This document shows positions 11,378 to 12,623 of a DNA stretch of 12,623 nt, one piece after another; within the stretch, counting starts at the first letter, position 1, and every line of letters starts with the position of its first letter. The stretch covers positions 1-12,623 of the forward strand of contig CAJMPT010000046.1 of assembly GCA_905215465.1 (NCBI GenBank), read 5' to 3'. Source of the DNA: an uncultured bacterium. GTDB lineage: Bacteria; Actinomycetota; Coriobacteriia; Coriobacteriales; Atopobiaceae. The position numbers were made by a program, and so were the translations under genes. A model generated the notes under the pieces. It did not search any database. It was not told the DNA's origin and saw only the letters and a list, made by a program, of their open reading frames with translations.

Positions 11378-12623
11378 CTACTCCGCCCTCTGAGCGCCCT
11401 GATCCTCGAGCAGGCCTTCCTTCTCGGCGATCTTGTTGGAGAGAAGGACAAAGGGCGTGTAGAGGACAAAGCCAACCGCGATGACGACAAAAACGAGCAA
11501 GATTGCCTGCCACTGACCGCTGAAGGCCAGGAACTGCTGCAGGACGATGGGCATGCCGGCTATGGACTCGACATAGGAGGCGGTCAGGAAGCCGGAGGTG
11601 ATGGCATAGTAGCCGATGTTGCAGGTGACCAGTGGCGCGAGGACGAAGGGAATGAGGAAGGTCGGGTTCAGCATGATCGGCAGGCCAAAGACCATGGGCT
11701 CGGAGATGCTGAAAAGCAACGGAACGAAGGAGACCTTGGTGACCTCTCGGTAGTCCTTGCGCTTGGAGAACGCCAGGATGGACAGGGCGAGCGAGATGAC
11801 GATGCCGCCACCGCCAAGATTGATGAAGAGGTGCACGAAGGCAAGCGTATAGAACTCGGGCGGGACGAGGCCGGAGGCAACGGCAGCGATGTTGGCGGCG
11901 ATGTTGGCCACGCGGACAGGCTTGGCAACGGCGTTCATGGCCATGTGACCGTGGATACCACACCACCAGAGCAGCTGGGAGAGCACGACGACGATACTCA
12001 CGCCGAGCTGGGAGCCAATGACCTGGTTGAAGGGAAGCTGGATGACGTTGTAGATGATGGTGTTGATGAAGGTTCCCGTCGTGGCAAACAGGACGCCGGC
12101 AAACAGGCCAAAGAAGGCGATGGTCGCCCAAGCGGGAACGAGCGCGTTAAAGCTAGCGGCAATCATTGGGGGAACCGAGTCGGGAAGCTTGATCTTGATC
12201 TTCTCAACTTTCATGAGAGCGCTGAAGATAACGGTTGAGAAAATGCCCGCAAAGAACGCCAGGAAGAGGGCCGAAGCACCGAGGCTTCCGGCCACGTTCT
12301 CCGGATCAAGGAGCTCGATGAAGCAGATCATCGCAATCACCGCGCAGATGATGGGCTTCTGCCCATTGGAGCTGCCCAGCGAATAGGCGATGAGCCCGCA
12401 GACCCAAAGTGCCATGCAGGAGATGCAGGCAAAGTTGACGACAGAAAAGACGTTGCTGAAGCCGGCAAGCCACTCAAAGCCGGCAAGGCCAGCGAGACCG
12501 GACTTCTCTGAGCAGAGGAACAGTTGGAGCATGAAGGCGAAGGAGCCTGCGATCACCATTGGGACGAGCATGGTAAAGGCGTTGGTGATGGCACAGATGT
12601 ACTTGTTGGAGCTCATAAAGTCG
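11378..12623 (-). CDS. PTS EIIC permease, cellobiose/beta-glucoside type (Cel/Lic family), 5' end beyond the window
   Basis: The visible 415 codons are strongly hydrophobic, with about ten membrane segments. The frame is still open at the right edge, and family members have about 430-440 residues, so roughly 20-25 N-terminal residues are missing; the ATG at 12614-12616 (MSSNKYICAIT) is probably internal. EIIC carries the sugar across the membrane while EIIB phosphorylates it. Key family motifs are WWCGIHGHM near 11940-11966, with the conserved His, and SISEPMVFGLPIMLNP near 11670-11710, with the conserved Glu-Pro of the sugar site. EIIA and EIIB domains are not fused and no gene for them is in the window; they may be upstream. 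The gene stops 3 nt before the phospho-beta-glucosidase start, which points to cellobiose or another beta-glucoside as substrate. Confidence 0.92.
   Translation of the reverse strand, partial: DFMSSNKYICAITNAFTMLVPMVIAGSFAFMLQLFLCSEKSGLAGLAGFEWLAGFSNVFSVVNFACISCMALWVCGLIAYSLGSSNGQKPIICAVIAMICFIELLDPENVAGSLGASALFLAFFAGIFSTVIFSALMKVEKIKIKLPDSVPPMIAASFNALVPAWATIAFFGLFAGVLFATTGTFINTIIYNVIQLPFNQVIGSQLGVSIVVVLSQLLWWCGIHGHMAMNAVAKPVRVANIAANIAAVASGLVPPEFYTLAFVHLFINLGGGGIVISLALSILAFSKRKDYREVTKVSFVPLLFSISEPMVFGLPIMLNPTFLIPFVLAPLVTCNIGYYAITSGFLTASYVESIAGMPIVLQQFLAFSGQWQAILLVFVVIAVGFVLYTPFVLLSNKIAEKEGLLEDQGAQRAE

Noticed and set aside
10661..12238. 525-codon plus-strand open frame opposite the glucosidase and EIIC genes
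   Set aside because: It lies antisense to two well-recognised proteins with catalytic motifs. Its product is rich in Asp/Glu/Gly/His with no domain, as expected from an open antisense frame in GC-rich DNA.
1..12623. CRISPR array, toxin-antitoxin, phage or defence genes
   Set aside because: No direct-repeat array was found, and every sizeable supported frame matches a metabolic, transport or regulatory family, so no new defence or mobile system is claimed.

Overview
This looks like a chromosomal segment from a high-GC, Gram-positive-type bacterium. The best guess is a Coriobacteriia/Atopobiaceae relative (Olsenella, Parolsenella or Collinsella type). That guess rests on the GC-rich codon use, strong AGGAGG-like ribosome sites and the gene mix: a PTS beta-glucoside permease with a GH1 phospho-glucosidase, a stand-alone methionine synthase reactivation protein next to metF, and an EpsC-type CysE. 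No rRNA, tRNA, CRISPR array, transposase or phage gene was recognised. The taxonomic call is inference, not a database match.

Left part (1-2886): a sugar-acid locus. On the minus strand a full-length UxaA-type altronate/galactarate dehydratase (378-1904) is followed, past a possible weak terminator, by the start of a short-chain dehydrogenase cut by the window edge (1-175). An IclR-family regulator (2125-2886) is divergent. The shared 220-bp intergenic region holds two matching GTTCG-N6-CGAAC dyads. They are nearly mirror-placed relative to the two start codons and their centres are 105 bp apart, which suggests a self-regulated divergent switch.

Centre-left (2904-5935, minus strand): a tight gene row reading prepilin peptidase (A24, short form) - Cof-type HAD phosphatase - metF - MetH reactivation domain. 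metF makes the methyl donor 5-methyl-THF. The reactivation protein would service a cobalamin-dependent MetH encoded elsewhere, implying a split methionine synthase.

Gap 5936-6384: 449 bp with no credible gene. It holds a REP-like GGAC-plus-bulged-hairpin element, a second hairpin that is mutually exclusive with it, and the promoter and a GAAC-N4-GTTC dyad of the next gene.

Centre-right (6385-9769, plus strand): a CDF metal exporter with manganese-type residues and an extra C-terminal domain, then a type 2 peptidyl-tRNA hydrolase and a very strong hairpin (probable terminator). After these comes a cysteine biosynthesis pair, cysK-cysE, whose stop and start codons overlap (TAATG). cysK has a dyad-containing promoter region and a possible 24-codon leader ORF.

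Right end (9908-12623, minus strand): a cellobiose/beta-glucoside uptake operon. The PTS EIIC permease (5' end outside the window) is followed after 3 nt by a 6-phospho-beta-glucosidase. A long hairpin between the convergent cysE and glucosidase genes probably ends both transcripts. By eye this segment is less GC-rich than the middle of the window.

The genes are mostly recognisable metabolic functions. The least explained parts are regulatory: the paired IclR-type operators, the REP-like element, the dyad at the CDF promoter and the cysK leader.
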